Assembly: GCA_045642485.1 (NCBI GenBank)
Contig: JAZUIV010000016.1
Span: 37,887 to 101,886, forward strand
Direction: 5' to 3'
DNA: 64,000 nucleotides
DNA from: Cacconaster sp045642485
GTDB lineage: Bacteria; Bacteroidota; Bacteroidia; Bacteroidales; UBA932
Part shown: piece after piece, positions 9,001-16,347 of the stretch
Layout: each line of letters starts with the position of its first letter
How positions within the stretch are numbered: position 1 is the stretch's first letter
Made by a program: the position numbers and the translations under genes
Notes under the pieces: model-generated
What the model saw: the letters and a program-made list of their open reading frames with translations, nothing else
Databases searched by the model: none
Told to the model about the DNA's origin: nothing

Positions 9001-9760
9001 AGCGCAGTCTTTCCGGGTCGTCAATGTCCGAATTCGTGGTCAGGCATATCAGCCTGTCGTGGGCATCCGCATCCTCCTTCCTTATGAAATGCACATCGTT
9101 GGTAGCCACCACCTTCACTCCGCATTCCTGTGCCAGCGCGAATATGTGAGGATTGACTTTACGCTGACATTCAGGGACATCCTTTGCCTGAGAAACGTCT
9201 GTGGGATGAAGCATCACCTCAAGGTAATAGTCATCCCCGAACACTTTCTTGTGCCAGAGCACCGCTTCACGTGCGGCATCGATGTCTCCCTCAAGAAGGG
9301 CGTGCGGAATCTCACCGGCAAGGCAGGCCGAACAGCAGATGAGATTTTCGTGATATTTCTCTATGACCCCGTGAGAGACACGCGGCTTGTAGTACATCCC
9401 GCTGACGTGCCCTTCGGTGCAGATTTTCATCAGGTTGCGGTAGCCGTCGATGTTCTTGGCAAGCAGAATCAGATGGTAATATTTCCTGTGGTCCCTGTCC
9501 TTGAGAGTGTGGTCGTAGTGTCTTGTCACATAGACCTCACATCCGACAAGAGGCTTGACAATCAGGTTCCCTGCCTCATCTTTGTTCTTGTCGTTGAAAG
9601 CGTGCTTGAGGAACTCCTTCACTCCGTACATATTGCCGTGGTCAGTGATGGCCAGAGCCTTCAGGCCGGTCTCACGGGCACGGGCAAAAAGTTTCCCGAT
9701 GTCGGAAAGACCGTCAAGGATAGAATACTGTGTATGGACGTGAAGGTGCGCGAACGACAT
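6047..9760 (-). CDS. dnaE: DNA polymerase III alpha subunit
   Basis: Replicative polymerase catalytic subunit, 1,237 residues. The N-terminal PHP domain begins FAHLHVHTQYSILDG; the palm carries PDIDVDFE (about residues 438-446), the usual pair of catalytic aspartates; GRGSAAGSVVAYCLG and RPGPMDYIPDF are also present, with a helix-hairpin-helix/OB tail. It starts 2 bp after the stop of gpmI, an unusual but tight partnership suggesting one transcript. No intein or frameshift is seen. Confidence 0.97.
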   Translation of the reverse strand: MSFAHLHVHTQYSILDGLSDIGKLFARARETGLKALAITDHGNMYGVKEFLKHAFNDKNKDEAGNLIVKPLVGCEVYVTRHYDHTLKDRDHRKYYHLILLAKNIDGYRNLMKICTEGHVSGMYYKPRVSHGVIEKYHENLICCSACLAGEIPHALLEGDIDAAREAVLWHKKVFGDDYYLEVMLHPTDVSQAKDVPECQRKVNPHIFALAQECGVKVVATNDVHFIRKEDADAHDRLICLTTNSDIDDPERLRYTKAEYLKTREEMEELFPDHPEVLDNTCEVADKIEAYKIDHDYILPKFDIEPDFLKEIDTHLEKYAEVIEVGKNDAKGNYRGDDFCKSVAYLCHLTYEGARKRYGETLNEEQRGRIDFELKTICKMGFPDYFLIVQDYIRASRDAGYMVGPGRGSAAGSVVAYCLGITNLDPIRYDLLFERFLNPDRVSMPDIDVDFENLPFAHRYVEQKYGLDHVSRVITFGTMLAKGAIKDVARISHVSIDESNRLSKLIPARLSEKKKNDDGTVEEKNVKITLENCFRLVPELQEELSREGNDLNREVLDYARQLEGSVRQVGMHACATIIGPGNLSDYIPICLSKDKDTGKDVWTSQYDGHYIEECGLLKMDFLGLNTLSIIHKALDLIKESHGVDIDIEAIDKEDKEVFELYSRGDTTSIFQFESPGMREWLQKLHPERFEDLIAMNALYRPGPMDYIPDFVDRKLGVQQITYDLPEMEEFLKETYGVTVYQEQVMRLSQKLAGFTKGEADKLRKAMGKKQITVLESLNSKFMEGGRENGHPSEVLEKIWKDWRAFAEYAFNKSHATCYAWVSYQTAWLKCHYPAEFFAANLCCNLDNMEEITKVLDDCRKWKVKLLSPDINESQAEFTVNKDGNVRFGMAGIKGVGMSIIEAVVAERRKGGPFRDVFDFVERMPAGSINRKALESLVFSGAFDSFGNVSRAQFACPLAGKDETFLDAVVKYGTKYQNDSFDAGMSLFGDSMELKPLRPVPPSVSEYSEIEFLKREKELVGMYLSSHPLDKYKLEIDEFADTPLSKIGEIEASLSSDKTLQNRDFYFAGLVTAVEELFTKSENKPWFRLTVEDYSGSHRFNVSSRDYESFIRYAKVHHCLLIKCSARKRYAKEGEKESFDLRLTGIGFLSDLKEKFIKEFHVVMPIDRVSPELRKDLARELKRHKGKARLYMDILFSHDGQQDSVVMLSKEIKADPCFELYDFLEMHGLRHYLKKEIKL

Positions 9761-9762
9761 AA

Positions 9763-11280
9763 TTACACGAGAGGGGTTCCTGTCATTTCCGCCGGCTGGG
9801 CGATTCCCATAAGTTTCAGAATGGTAGGGGCTATGTCGGCAAGACGCCCGTCCTTTACCTCCTTCACGTCGTCATCGACCACGATGAACTGCACCTTGTT
9901 CAGGGAGTGTGCCGTATTCGGTGTTCCGTCGGGGTTGACGGCGTTGTCGGCGTTGCCGTGATCCGCAGTGATCAGCACGGTGTAGCCGTTGGCTCTTGCC
10001 GTGCGTACAACCTCGCCCACTGCGCTGTCGATGTAGCGGACAGCAGAACAGATTGCTTCATAGACACCTGTATGGCCTACCATATCGCCGTTGGCGAAGT
10101 TGAGAATCACCATATCGTGCTTCTGAGTCTGAAGATCGGATATCAGGGCTTCCTTCACCTGGGGAGCGCTCATCTCCGGCTTGAGGTCGTAGGTGGCCAC
10201 CTTGGGGGAGTTGATGAGAATGCGGTCCTCGTTTTCGAATTCCTTCTCACGTCCGCCGTTGAAGAAGAATGTCACGTGGGCATACTTTTCAGTCTCAGCA
10301 ATGCGGAGCTGCCGTTTCCCTGCGGCGGCAACCACCTCTCCGAGAGTCTTCTGCACGTTCTCCTTGTCAAACAGGATATGAAGTCCGGTGAATTTGTCAT
10401 CGTATGGAGTGAGACAGCAGTAGTAGAGAGGAACCGTCTTCATTCCGGCCTCGGGCATATCGGTCTGAGTGAGGACATTGGTGATTTCCCTGGCGCGGTC
10501 GTTACGGAAATTGAAGAATATCACGGCATCCCCCTCCTTGATTGTCGCGGTCGGGTTGCCGTCTTCATCCACAATGCAGACAGGCTTGATGAATTCGTCC
10601 GTAACACCCTCGTCGTATGACTCCTGTATCGCCTGGACGGCAGAAAGTGATTTCTTGCCGATACCATTCACCACGAGGTCATAACCTTCCTTTACCCTCT
10701 CCCATCTCTTGTCACGGTCCATCGTGTAGAAACGTCCGCATACGGAAGCCACCTTTCCTGTGGTAGCCGCCATCCTGCTCTCCAATTCCTCGACGAATCC
10801 CTTTCCGCTCTTGGGGTCGGTGTCACGACCGTCCATCAGGCAGTGTACGAAAACCTTTGGCAGTCCTGCCTTCGCGGCCTCCGCAAGGAATTCATAAAGA
10901 TGGTTCAAGGAACTGTGGACTCCCCCGTGTGAGCAAAGACCCATAAAATGAAGCGCACACCCTTTCTCTTTCACATAATCGTACGCTTTTTTTATCTCAC
11001 TGTTTTCCATCAGGGTATGAGCCTGACAGGCCATATTTATCTTCACCAGGTCCTGATAGACGATACGGCCGCCACCGATGTTGAGGTGCCCCACTTCAGA
11101 GTTGCCCATCTGGCCGTCAGGAAGGCCGACGTCCTGGCCGCAGGCGGCAAGGTGAGAAAATGGATATTTCGCACGCAAAGCGTCTATTTCAGGCGTTCCG
11201 GTAGCATAAATGGCGTTGGAGCGGTCCTTTTTACCCTCGCCCCATCCGTCCAGGATCATCAACAATACTTTCTTGTTCAT
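9763..11280 (-). CDS. gpmI: 2,3-bisphosphoglycerate-independent phosphoglycerate mutase
   Basis: Interconverts 3- and 2-phosphoglycerate in glycolysis and gluconeogenesis. The alkaline-phosphatase-like fold is shown by LMILDGWG (metal-binding Asp11), QMGNSEVGHLNIG with the phosphorylated serine at about residue 61, and the late TADHGNADNAVN block. 505 residues is the standard length. It is divergent from rnr, with 48 bp between the start codons, and leads directly into dnaE. Confidence 0.96.
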   Translation of the reverse strand: MNKKVLLMILDGWGEGKKDRSNAIYATGTPEIDALRAKYPFSHLAACGQDVGLPDGQMGNSEVGHLNIGGGRIVYQDLVKINMACQAHTLMENSEIKKAYDYVKEKGCALHFMGLCSHGGVHSSLNHLYEFLAEAAKAGLPKVFVHCLMDGRDTDPKSGKGFVEELESRMAATTGKVASVCGRFYTMDRDKRWERVKEGYDLVVNGIGKKSLSAVQAIQESYDEGVTDEFIKPVCIVDEDGNPTATIKEGDAVIFFNFRNDRAREITNVLTQTDMPEAGMKTVPLYYCCLTPYDDKFTGLHILFDKENVQKTLGEVVAAAGKRQLRIAETEKYAHVTFFFNGGREKEFENEDRILINSPKVATYDLKPEMSAPQVKEALISDLQTQKHDMVILNFANGDMVGHTGVYEAICSAVRYIDSAVGEVVRTARANGYTVLITADHGNADNAVNPDGTPNTAHSLNKVQFIVVDDDVKEVKDGRLADIAPTILKLMGIAQPAEMTGTPLV

Positions 11281-11312
11281 ATTTTTATTAAATTTGTGTC
11301 AATATAGAAGTG

Positions 11313-11320
11313 CAAATTTA
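11313..11320 (-). promoter_or_regulatory. Possible -7 element of gpmI-dnaE
   Basis: TAAATTTG on the minus strand fits TAnnTTTG and lies 32 bp before the gpmI ATG, in the intergenic region shared with rnr. No -33 TTG at the right distance is obvious, so the call rests on one element. Confidence 0.4.
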
Positions 11321-11328
11321 AACAATAT

Positions 11329-13296
11329 ATGCCAACTAAAAAAGTTAAAAAAATCAAAAAGCCGGCCAGGAAAAGGCGGTTTATGGAGGAGGTGGCGGGA
11401 GTGCTTTCGCTCACTGCAAGCGGGTTCGGATTCGTGAAGGTGGAGGGATGGGATGAGGACATCTACATACCCTTCAGACAGGTGGGCAAGGCTCTGACAG
11501 GAGATACCGTGAAGGTCGGCATCACGGCACGAAAGACTAGAGGCAGTGACAAAAGAGTGGAAGGCACCATTCTCCACGTCATTGAAAGGAGCGCCAAGCC
11601 TCACATCGGGACTCTGGTTATAAGAGGATCCAGGGCCTGGGCCGTAATCGAGGGCAAAAATATGCCGTATGACATCCGAATCGAGGGCGACATACCTCCT
11701 GCACACGGCAAGAAGGTCTCCGTAATTGTGACCGGTTGGCCCGAAAAAAGTTTCGAACCTGTCGGGCGCATACTCGACGTGCTCGGGACTCCCGGTGAAA
11801 ACGAGACTGAAATGCACGCGATTCTTGCGGCATACGATCTCCCTTACCGTTTCGCAGAAGAGGTGGAGAAGGCCGCAGAAGACCTTCCTTCTGAAATTTC
11901 AAGGGAGGAACTTGACGGGAGGCAGGATTTTCGTCAGGTGACGACCTTCACCATAGACCCCGCGGATGCCAAGGACTTCGATGACGCACTCTCCTTCCGC
12001 ACCCTTGAGAACGGCCTTTTCGAGGTCGGTGTCCATATCGCCGATGTCACCCATTACGTCACCCCCGGTTCCATTCTCGACAAGGAGGCCTATGACCGGG
12101 GCACCTCCGTCTATCTGGTTGACCGCACCGTTCCGATGCTGCCGGAAGCCCTCTCGAACAAACTCTGTTCACTCCGTCCCAACGAGGACAAACTGTGCTA
12201 CAGCGTCATATTTCAAATGGATGACAAAGCGAAAGTAAGGGACGTCCAGTTCTGTCACAGTGTAATCAGGTCTGACCACAGGTTCAACTATGAAGAGGCT
12301 CAATCCATCATCGAGGGGGGAGAAGGTCCCCTCTCCACCGAAATCCTCAAACTGCATTCTATTGCCACCTTGCTGAGAAAACGCCGTTTCGAGGCTGGAG
12401 CCGTCTCCTTCGAAAAGCCTGAAATGAAAGTCATAGTAGATGAAAACGGCAAGCCGGTTGACGTCCGCCGCAAGGAATCCGTCGAAAGCAATTTCCTCAT
12501 AGAGGAGTTTATGCTGCTGGCCAACCGTTCCGTTGCCGAATTCGTGGCCCGCAAATGCAAGGCTAAAAATCCTACATTCGTCTATCGTATCCACGAGGAT
12601 CCCAATCCTGAGAAATTGGACGCCCTGCGCTCCTTCGCCCGCAATTTCGGGCACAAGCTCGGAGACACCTCCTCCGCGAAAGTCGCATCCAAAAGCCTCA
12701 ACGCCCTGATTTCCGCATCCCGCGGGAAACCGGAAGAGAGCGTGCTGCAGATGCTGGCTCTGCGAAGTATGGCCAGAGCCCGCTACTGCACGGACAACGT
12801 CGGCCATTACGGTCTGGCCTTCAAGTACTACACCCACTTCACCTCCCCTATCAGGCGTTATCCCGATATGATGGTCCACCGTCTGCTGGACATCTATTCA
12901 GAAGGAGGAAAAAGTCAGGACAAGACCCTCTACGAGGAGAAATGCCAGTATGCATCGATGCGTGAGCAACTTGCCACCGAGGCCGAGAGGGAGAGCATCA
13001 AGTACAAGCTCGTGGAGTTTATGCAGGATTATGTGGGTCAGGAATTCGACGGTACAATCAGCGGACTGACGGAATGGGGTATTTACGTGGAAATAGAGCC
13101 GACCAAAATCGAGGGTATGGTTTCCCTGCGCGAGGTCACCGAGGACTGGCTGATATTCGACCAGGAGAATTTTGTCACAAGAGCCAAGGCTTCGGGGCGG
13201 GTGTTCCGGCTCGGAGACAAAGTGAGAATCAGGGTTTCAAGAGCGAATCTTGAACAGAAAATCCTGGATTACGAGCTCTTGTGGGAAAGCGAATAA
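11329..13296 (+). CDS. rnr: Ribonuclease R
   Basis: Processive 3'-5' exoribonuclease that degrades structured RNA. Domains in order: cold-shock/OB region (GVLSLTASGFGFVKVEGWDEDIYIP, about residues 22-47), RNB catalytic domain with FTIDPADAKDFDDALSF (about 207-223) carrying the metal-binding aspartates, and an S1 domain near the end (GTISGLTEWGIYVEIE). At 655 residues it is shorter than many RNase R proteins, mainly because it lacks a long basic tail. Its 3' end overlaps the convergent ispE by 28 bp. Confidence 0.93.
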   Translation: MPTKKVKKIKKPARKRRFMEEVAGVLSLTASGFGFVKVEGWDEDIYIPFRQVGKALTGDTVKVGITARKTRGSDKRVEGTILHVIERSAKPHIGTLVIRGSRAWAVIEGKNMPYDIRIEGDIPPAHGKKVSVIVTGWPEKSFEPVGRILDVLGTPGENETEMHAILAAYDLPYRFAEEVEKAAEDLPSEISREELDGRQDFRQVTTFTIDPADAKDFDDALSFRTLENGLFEVGVHIADVTHYVTPGSILDKEAYDRGTSVYLVDRTVPMLPEALSNKLCSLRPNEDKLCYSVIFQMDDKAKVRDVQFCHSVIRSDHRFNYEEAQSIIEGGEGPLSTEILKLHSIATLLRKRRFEAGAVSFEKPEMKVIVDENGKPVDVRRKESVESNFLIEEFMLLANRSVAEFVARKCKAKNPTFVYRIHEDPNPEKLDALRSFARNFGHKLGDTSSAKVASKSLNALISASRGKPEESVLQMLALRSMARARYCTDNVGHYGLAFKYYTHFTSPIRRYPDMMVHRLLDIYSEGGKSQDKTLYEEKCQYASMREQLATEAERESIKYKLVEFMQDYVGQEFDGTISGLTEWGIYVEIEPTKIEGMVSLREVTEDWLIFDQENFVTRAKASGRVFRLGDKVRIRVSRANLEQKILDYELLWESE

Positions 13297-14033
13297 ATCG
13301 CTGAGCCCGAGCCTGTCATAGCGGCATAGACGGCACCCTGACGGTAGAGATCCTCCTTGTAGGAGGCAAGGGAGGGGTACCTTTCGAAGACACTCTTCTC
13401 GAAATCGTTGGTCACAGTCCTTCTCCAACTCTCAACAGGTCCGGCAAGAGCCTCTGCAAGAGGTATCTCCGGTCTGCCTGGAGTGACGCCGGCGTATGCC
13501 TGTGCCGTCGAGACAAACACCTTCTGGGGCCATATCTTTATTTCCAGATTGTCAAGAGCGGGAATGTCGATATCCTTCAGTATCTCCCCTCTGCCACTGG
13601 CAGACATCGGCCGATTGTAGATGAAGAATGGACAGTCGCTGCCCAGAGCCGAAGCTTCCTGAGCCATCTGCTCCTCAGACAGCCCTATATTGAACAGGGT
13701 GTTCAGAGCCTTTATCGTGAATGCTGCATCGGAGGACCCTCCCCCAAGACCCGCTCCCGTGGGGATTTTCTTGAAAAGATTAATCCAAACCGGCGGCAGG
13801 CCGTATTTCTCCTGCATCCGGCGGCAGGCTTTCATACAAAGATTGTCATCGTCGGAACAGTCGAGAGCCGCTCCGTAAAGAGTGAACCCCGTCCGTTCGC
13901 TGAATACCACTTCCAAAACGTCATACAGGTCGGGGACCGGGACAAAAACCGTCTCTATGTCGTGGTACCCGTCCTCTCTTTTCGCCACGACATTCAGTCC
14001 GAGATTTATCTTTGCATTGGGGAAAAACAACAT
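13269..14033 (-). CDS. ispE: 4-diphosphocytidyl-2-C-methyl-D-erythritol kinase
   Basis: GHMP kinase of the MEP isoprenoid pathway. The glycine-rich ATP loop PTGAGLGGGSSDAAF (about residues 91-105) and the C-terminal GVYAAMTGSGSAIYSL-type block are clear; the start MLFFPNAKINLGLNV is the family N-terminus. 254 residues is slightly short but normal for Bacteroidota. It overlaps the 3' end of rnr tail-to-tail and lies downstream of a foldback element that separates it from the ThiL-like gene. It supplies substrate for the polyprenyl synthase at 2440-3420. Confidence 0.92.
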   Translation of the reverse strand: MLFFPNAKINLGLNVVAKREDGYHDIETVFVPVPDLYDVLEVVFSERTGFTLYGAALDCSDDDNLCMKACRRMQEKYGLPPVWINLFKKIPTGAGLGGGSSDAAFTIKALNTLFNIGLSEEQMAQEASALGSDCPFFIYNRPMSASGRGEILKDIDIPALDNLEIKIWPQKVFVSTAQAYAGVTPGRPEIPLAEALAGPVESWRRTVTNDFEKSVFERYPSLASYKEDLYRQGAVYAAMTGSGSAIYSLSHKSS

Positions 14034-14072
14034 TTTATCCTTTACATTTTGATGTATGGTTATTGTGCCTCC

Positions 14073-14197
14073 TTCGTCGGATTGTCTGTCGCTTGAAAGG
14101 ACCTAAGCACCCGCGCTTGATAGCGGGAGGGGCCCAGCGTCAGCTGGGAGGGATGAGCGAAGCGAAGTCCTTACCAAGCGACAGACAATCCGACGAA
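14073..14197. repeat. MITE-like foldback element, 125 bp
   Basis: Perfect 23-bp terminal inverted repeats (14073-14095 and 14175-14197, starting TTCGTCGGATTGTCTGTCGC) enclose a GC-rich core with two further hairpins: CCCGC-8 nt-GCGGG and CCCAGC-GTCA-GCTGGG. No open reading frame is present and no clear target duplication was found. It ends 2 bp from the stop of the ThiL-like gene and sits between it and ispE, so it may also affect transcript ends. The family is not one I recognise. Confidence 0.7.
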
Positions 14198-14199
14198 CA

Positions 14200-15183
14200 T
14201 TAATAACCTTGCGCCTTGATTTCCAGTTCGGCACCCTCCGGAGTTACCATCACGGCCCCGACTTCGGGCTTTGCCGTGTGACCTATTATGTCATAATCCT
14301 GAAAATCGTGACGGATTACCTCGTGCTTCTCAATCGGCACCGTGAATATGAACTTGTAGTCGTCACCTCCGTTCATCGCGGCGGTTATAGGGTCCATATT
14401 CAACTCCTGCGCGACTGCAAATGTCTGGGAGGAGATGGGAATCTTGTCAAGATAGACTTTAGCTCCCAACCCCGTCCTTCTGACAAGTTGCAGGACCGCC
14501 GCCCCCAGCCCCTTTGTAACGAAGAAGCCCTGCGAAGGCAGGCTGTCCGCATCAATGAATCTGTCGATGACGTTCGGCCTGATTTCCGGACTGAGGTAAC
14601 TCCCCAGGACCGCCTTGTATTTGTCGAGAGTCGGCTGAGAATTGGTGGAATTGAACGCGACTTTCTCCCTTTCAAGTATGTGAAGGCCCATATATGCGGC
14701 CCCAACGTGACCTGTCAGGCAGATCAGGTCCATATTCTTTGTCTGTGGGACTTTGTCGATAATCTTCTTTTTCTGAGAGCCCAGAGCGGAAAGGCTGATG
14801 CAAAGCCCGTTGACGGAAGGGTTCAAATCAAGGGAAACTCTCTTTACGCCGTGCTCGCCGCAGGCGGCGACCATCCCCTGCCATAGGGCCTCAACGTCCT
14901 CATAGCAGAACCTCTTCGAGAGACCAAGATTCACCGAAAGGGCCTCCGGGGCGCGAAGGGAAGCGTACAACTCTCCCAAAACGTAAAGAACCGCCTTATA
15001 GCCCAGATGCCGGAGAGGGGTATAGACAAGGTCGAAGTCAACCCCTTCCAGAAGAACTGCGTGGGAGCAGGCGCACTGGCCCCCCTTCCCTTCTATCACA
15101 GTTGATGAAGCTTCCATCCCACTGAGGGCCAGAAGTTTCTCTATCATATTCCATTTACCGATTGCAGATATTTCCGTTCTCAT
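14200..15183 (-). CDS. AIR synthase/ThiL-like protein
   Basis: Belongs to the PurM/ThiL superfamily of ATP-dependent kinases and synthases; the blocks AVLLEGVDFDLVYTPLRHLGYKAV and AMNGGDDYKFIFTVP are the counterparts of the thiamine-phosphate kinase motifs. The early GDDAA metal/ATP motif of true ThiL is not visible (the region reads MEASSTVIEGKGG), so thiamine-phosphate kinase activity should not be assumed. The ATG at 15183 (MRTEISAIGKWNMIEKL) is chosen over an upstream frame that runs through palindromic DNA; a TATATTTG box ends 5 bp before it. 327 residues. Divergent from the Mrp gene. Confidence 0.8.
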   Translation of the reverse strand: MRTEISAIGKWNMIEKLLALSGMEASSTVIEGKGGQCACSHAVLLEGVDFDLVYTPLRHLGYKAVLYVLGELYASLRAPEALSVNLGLSKRFCYEDVEALWQGMVAACGEHGVKRVSLDLNPSVNGLCISLSALGSQKKKIIDKVPQTKNMDLICLTGHVGAAYMGLHILEREKVAFNSTNSQPTLDKYKAVLGSYLSPEIRPNVIDRFIDADSLPSQGFFVTKGLGAAVLQLVRRTGLGAKVYLDKIPISSQTFAVAQELNMDPITAAMNGGDDYKFIFTVPIEKHEVIRHDFQDYDIIGHTAKPEVGAVMVTPEGAELEIKAQGY

Positions 15184-15188
15184 ACCTG

Positions 15189-15196
15189 CAAATATA
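15189..15196 (-). promoter_or_regulatory. -7 element of the ThiL-like gene, next to the ATG
   Basis: TATATTTG on the minus strand ends 5 bp from the ATG at 15183, implying a leaderless or nearly leaderless mRNA. The expected -33 region abuts the palindrome at 15211-15258. Confidence 0.5.
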
Positions 15197-15210
15197 CAAA
15201 ATTCCCCCAA

Positions 15211-15258
15211 TTGCGCATACGCGAGTTGCGCATACGCGAGTGACTCGCGTATGCGCAA
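15211..15258. repeat. Tandem plus inverted 15-bp repeat (candidate operator 1)
   Basis: Two direct copies of TTGCGCATACGCGAG (15211-15225, 15226-15240), a TGA spacer and one perfect inverted copy (15244-15258). The core ACGCGAGTGACTCGCGT recurs with only its central base changed at 15327-15343. It lies upstream of the ThiL-like start, abutting the likely -33 region. Confidence 0.85.
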
Positions 15259-15319
15259 AGTCCTCCTCAGACCACTGCAAAGACCCTATCACCTTTCGCA
15301 GCTACTTCTACACCCAATC

Positions 15320-15353
15320 TTGCGCGGACGCGAGTCACTCGCGTTTTGTGCAA
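15320..15353. repeat. Imperfect palindrome (candidate operator 2)
   Basis: TTGCGCGGACGCGAGT and CTCGCGTTTTGTGCAA form 16-nt arms around CA; the inner 17 bp ACGCGAGTCACTCGCGT is fully palindromic apart from the central base. It ends 18 bp before the TATCTTTG box of the Mrp gene and covers its upstream promoter region, mirroring the placement of the first palindrome relative to the divergent gene. Confidence 0.8.
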
Positions 15354-15371
15354 AATTTCATAAATCCTTGT

Positions 15372-15379
15372 TATCTTTG
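15372..15379 (+). promoter_or_regulatory. -7 element of the Mrp gene, next to the ATG
   Basis: TATCTTTG ends 4 bp before the ATG at 15384. A TTTTG at 15344-15348 is 23 bp upstream, a little far for the -33 element and inside palindrome 2. Confidence 0.55.
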
Positions 15380-15383
15380 CAAT

Positions 15384-16280
15384 ATGAATCCGAATGAAAT
15401 AAAAGCCCCTTACAACCCCAACCAGCCCAAACCGCAGCCAAGGAAGAGGCCGCTTGAATTGGGTATGGAACAACTTGAAAAAGTAGGAAAAATCATTGCC
15501 GTGGCCTCCGGGAAAGGAGGTGTAGGCAAATCCACCGTGGCAGTCAACCTCGCCGTGACTCTTGCCCGTATGGGCTACAAGGTCGGTCTTGCCGATGCGG
15601 ACGTCTACGGCCCTTCCATTCCGATGATGACAGGTACGGAAGGAGAGATTCCGCAGGTGGACGTCTTCGACGAAATGGGAGAACCCCTCCCTCCGACCGA
15701 ACCCCTGACAGACGATTGCAAGGAAATCATTGTCCCGATAGAGAAATTCGGGGTGAAGTGGATGAGCATCGGCTACTTCGCCCGCAAGGAACAGGCCCTC
15801 ATCTGGCGTGGTCCGATGGCTTGCAATGCATTGAAGCAGATGATTCTTCAGGTAGAATGGGGAGAACTCGACTATCTCCTGATTGACCTTCCTCCCGGAA
15901 CCGGGGACATTCATATCTCCCTGGTACACGACATCCCTATGACCGGGGCGATTATCGTCACCACGCCGCAGGCAGTGGCCTTGAGCGACGTGGAGAAGGG
16001 GGTGAACATGTTCCGCAACCCTCAGATTAACAAGCCCATATACGGTATAATAGAAAATATGTCGTGGTTCACTCCGGCGGAACTTCCGGAAAACCGCTAT
16101 TACATCTTCGGCAGAGACGGAGGCCGGGAGATGGCTAAAAAATACGGAATCCCTCTTCTGGGGCAGATTCCCCTCGTACAGGGTGTGCGTGAAGGTGGCG
16201 ATGAAGGCCTTCCTGCCGCCGTTTCCGACGGACCTGTATTCGAGGCGATGAAAGATGCCGCCATCCGTTTGGTGGATTGA
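15384..16280 (+). CDS. Mrp/NBP35-family Fe-S cluster carrier ATPase
   Basis: P-loop ATPase that carries or inserts Fe-S clusters (ApbC/NBP35 group). The deviant Walker A IIAVASGKGGVGKSTVAVNLA is at about residues 34-54, followed by DADVYGPSIPMM and DLPPGTGDIH; the N-terminal DUF59 domain of some Mrp proteins is missing, but a separate DUF59 protein is encoded at 57586-57900. The CxxC cluster site usual in the C-terminal part is not visible in the IIENMSWF region (it reads WFTPAELPENRYYIF), which is worth noting. The ATG at 15384 is placed right after the promoter box; 298 residues. Confidence 0.88.
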   Translation: MNPNEIKAPYNPNQPKPQPRKRPLELGMEQLEKVGKIIAVASGKGGVGKSTVAVNLAVTLARMGYKVGLADADVYGPSIPMMTGTEGEIPQVDVFDEMGEPLPPTEPLTDDCKEIIVPIEKFGVKWMSIGYFARKEQALIWRGPMACNALKQMILQVEWGELDYLLIDLPPGTGDIHISLVHDIPMTGAIIVTTPQAVALSDVEKGVNMFRNPQINKPIYGIIENMSWFTPAELPENRYYIFGRDGGREMAKKYGIPLLGQIPLVQGVREGGDEGLPAAVSDGPVFEAMKDAAIRLVD

Positions 16281-16299
16281 AACTTATTTTTTACATTTG
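16268..16299 (+). promoter_or_regulatory. Promoter of the EF-G paralogue operon
   Basis: TTTG (16268-16271), 20-bp spacer, TACATTTG (16292-16299). It overlaps the end of the Mrp gene and gives a leader of roughly 44 nt before the ATG at 16348. Confidence 0.75.
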
Positions 16300-16347
16300 C
16301 AAGTTACACCTCGAAATCAAAGTACATAATATAAACGTTTATAGAAA

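Noticed and set aside
15184..15258. Longer ThiL-like start with a repeated AYAQLAYAQL peptide.
   Set aside because: The repeat is a translation of the palindromic DNA; the ATG at 15183 follows a promoter box.
15162..15383. Upstream extension of the Mrp reading frame by 74 residues.
   Set aside because: It reads through the palindromes and promoter boxes; the ATG at 15384 matches the family and lies right after TATCTTTG.
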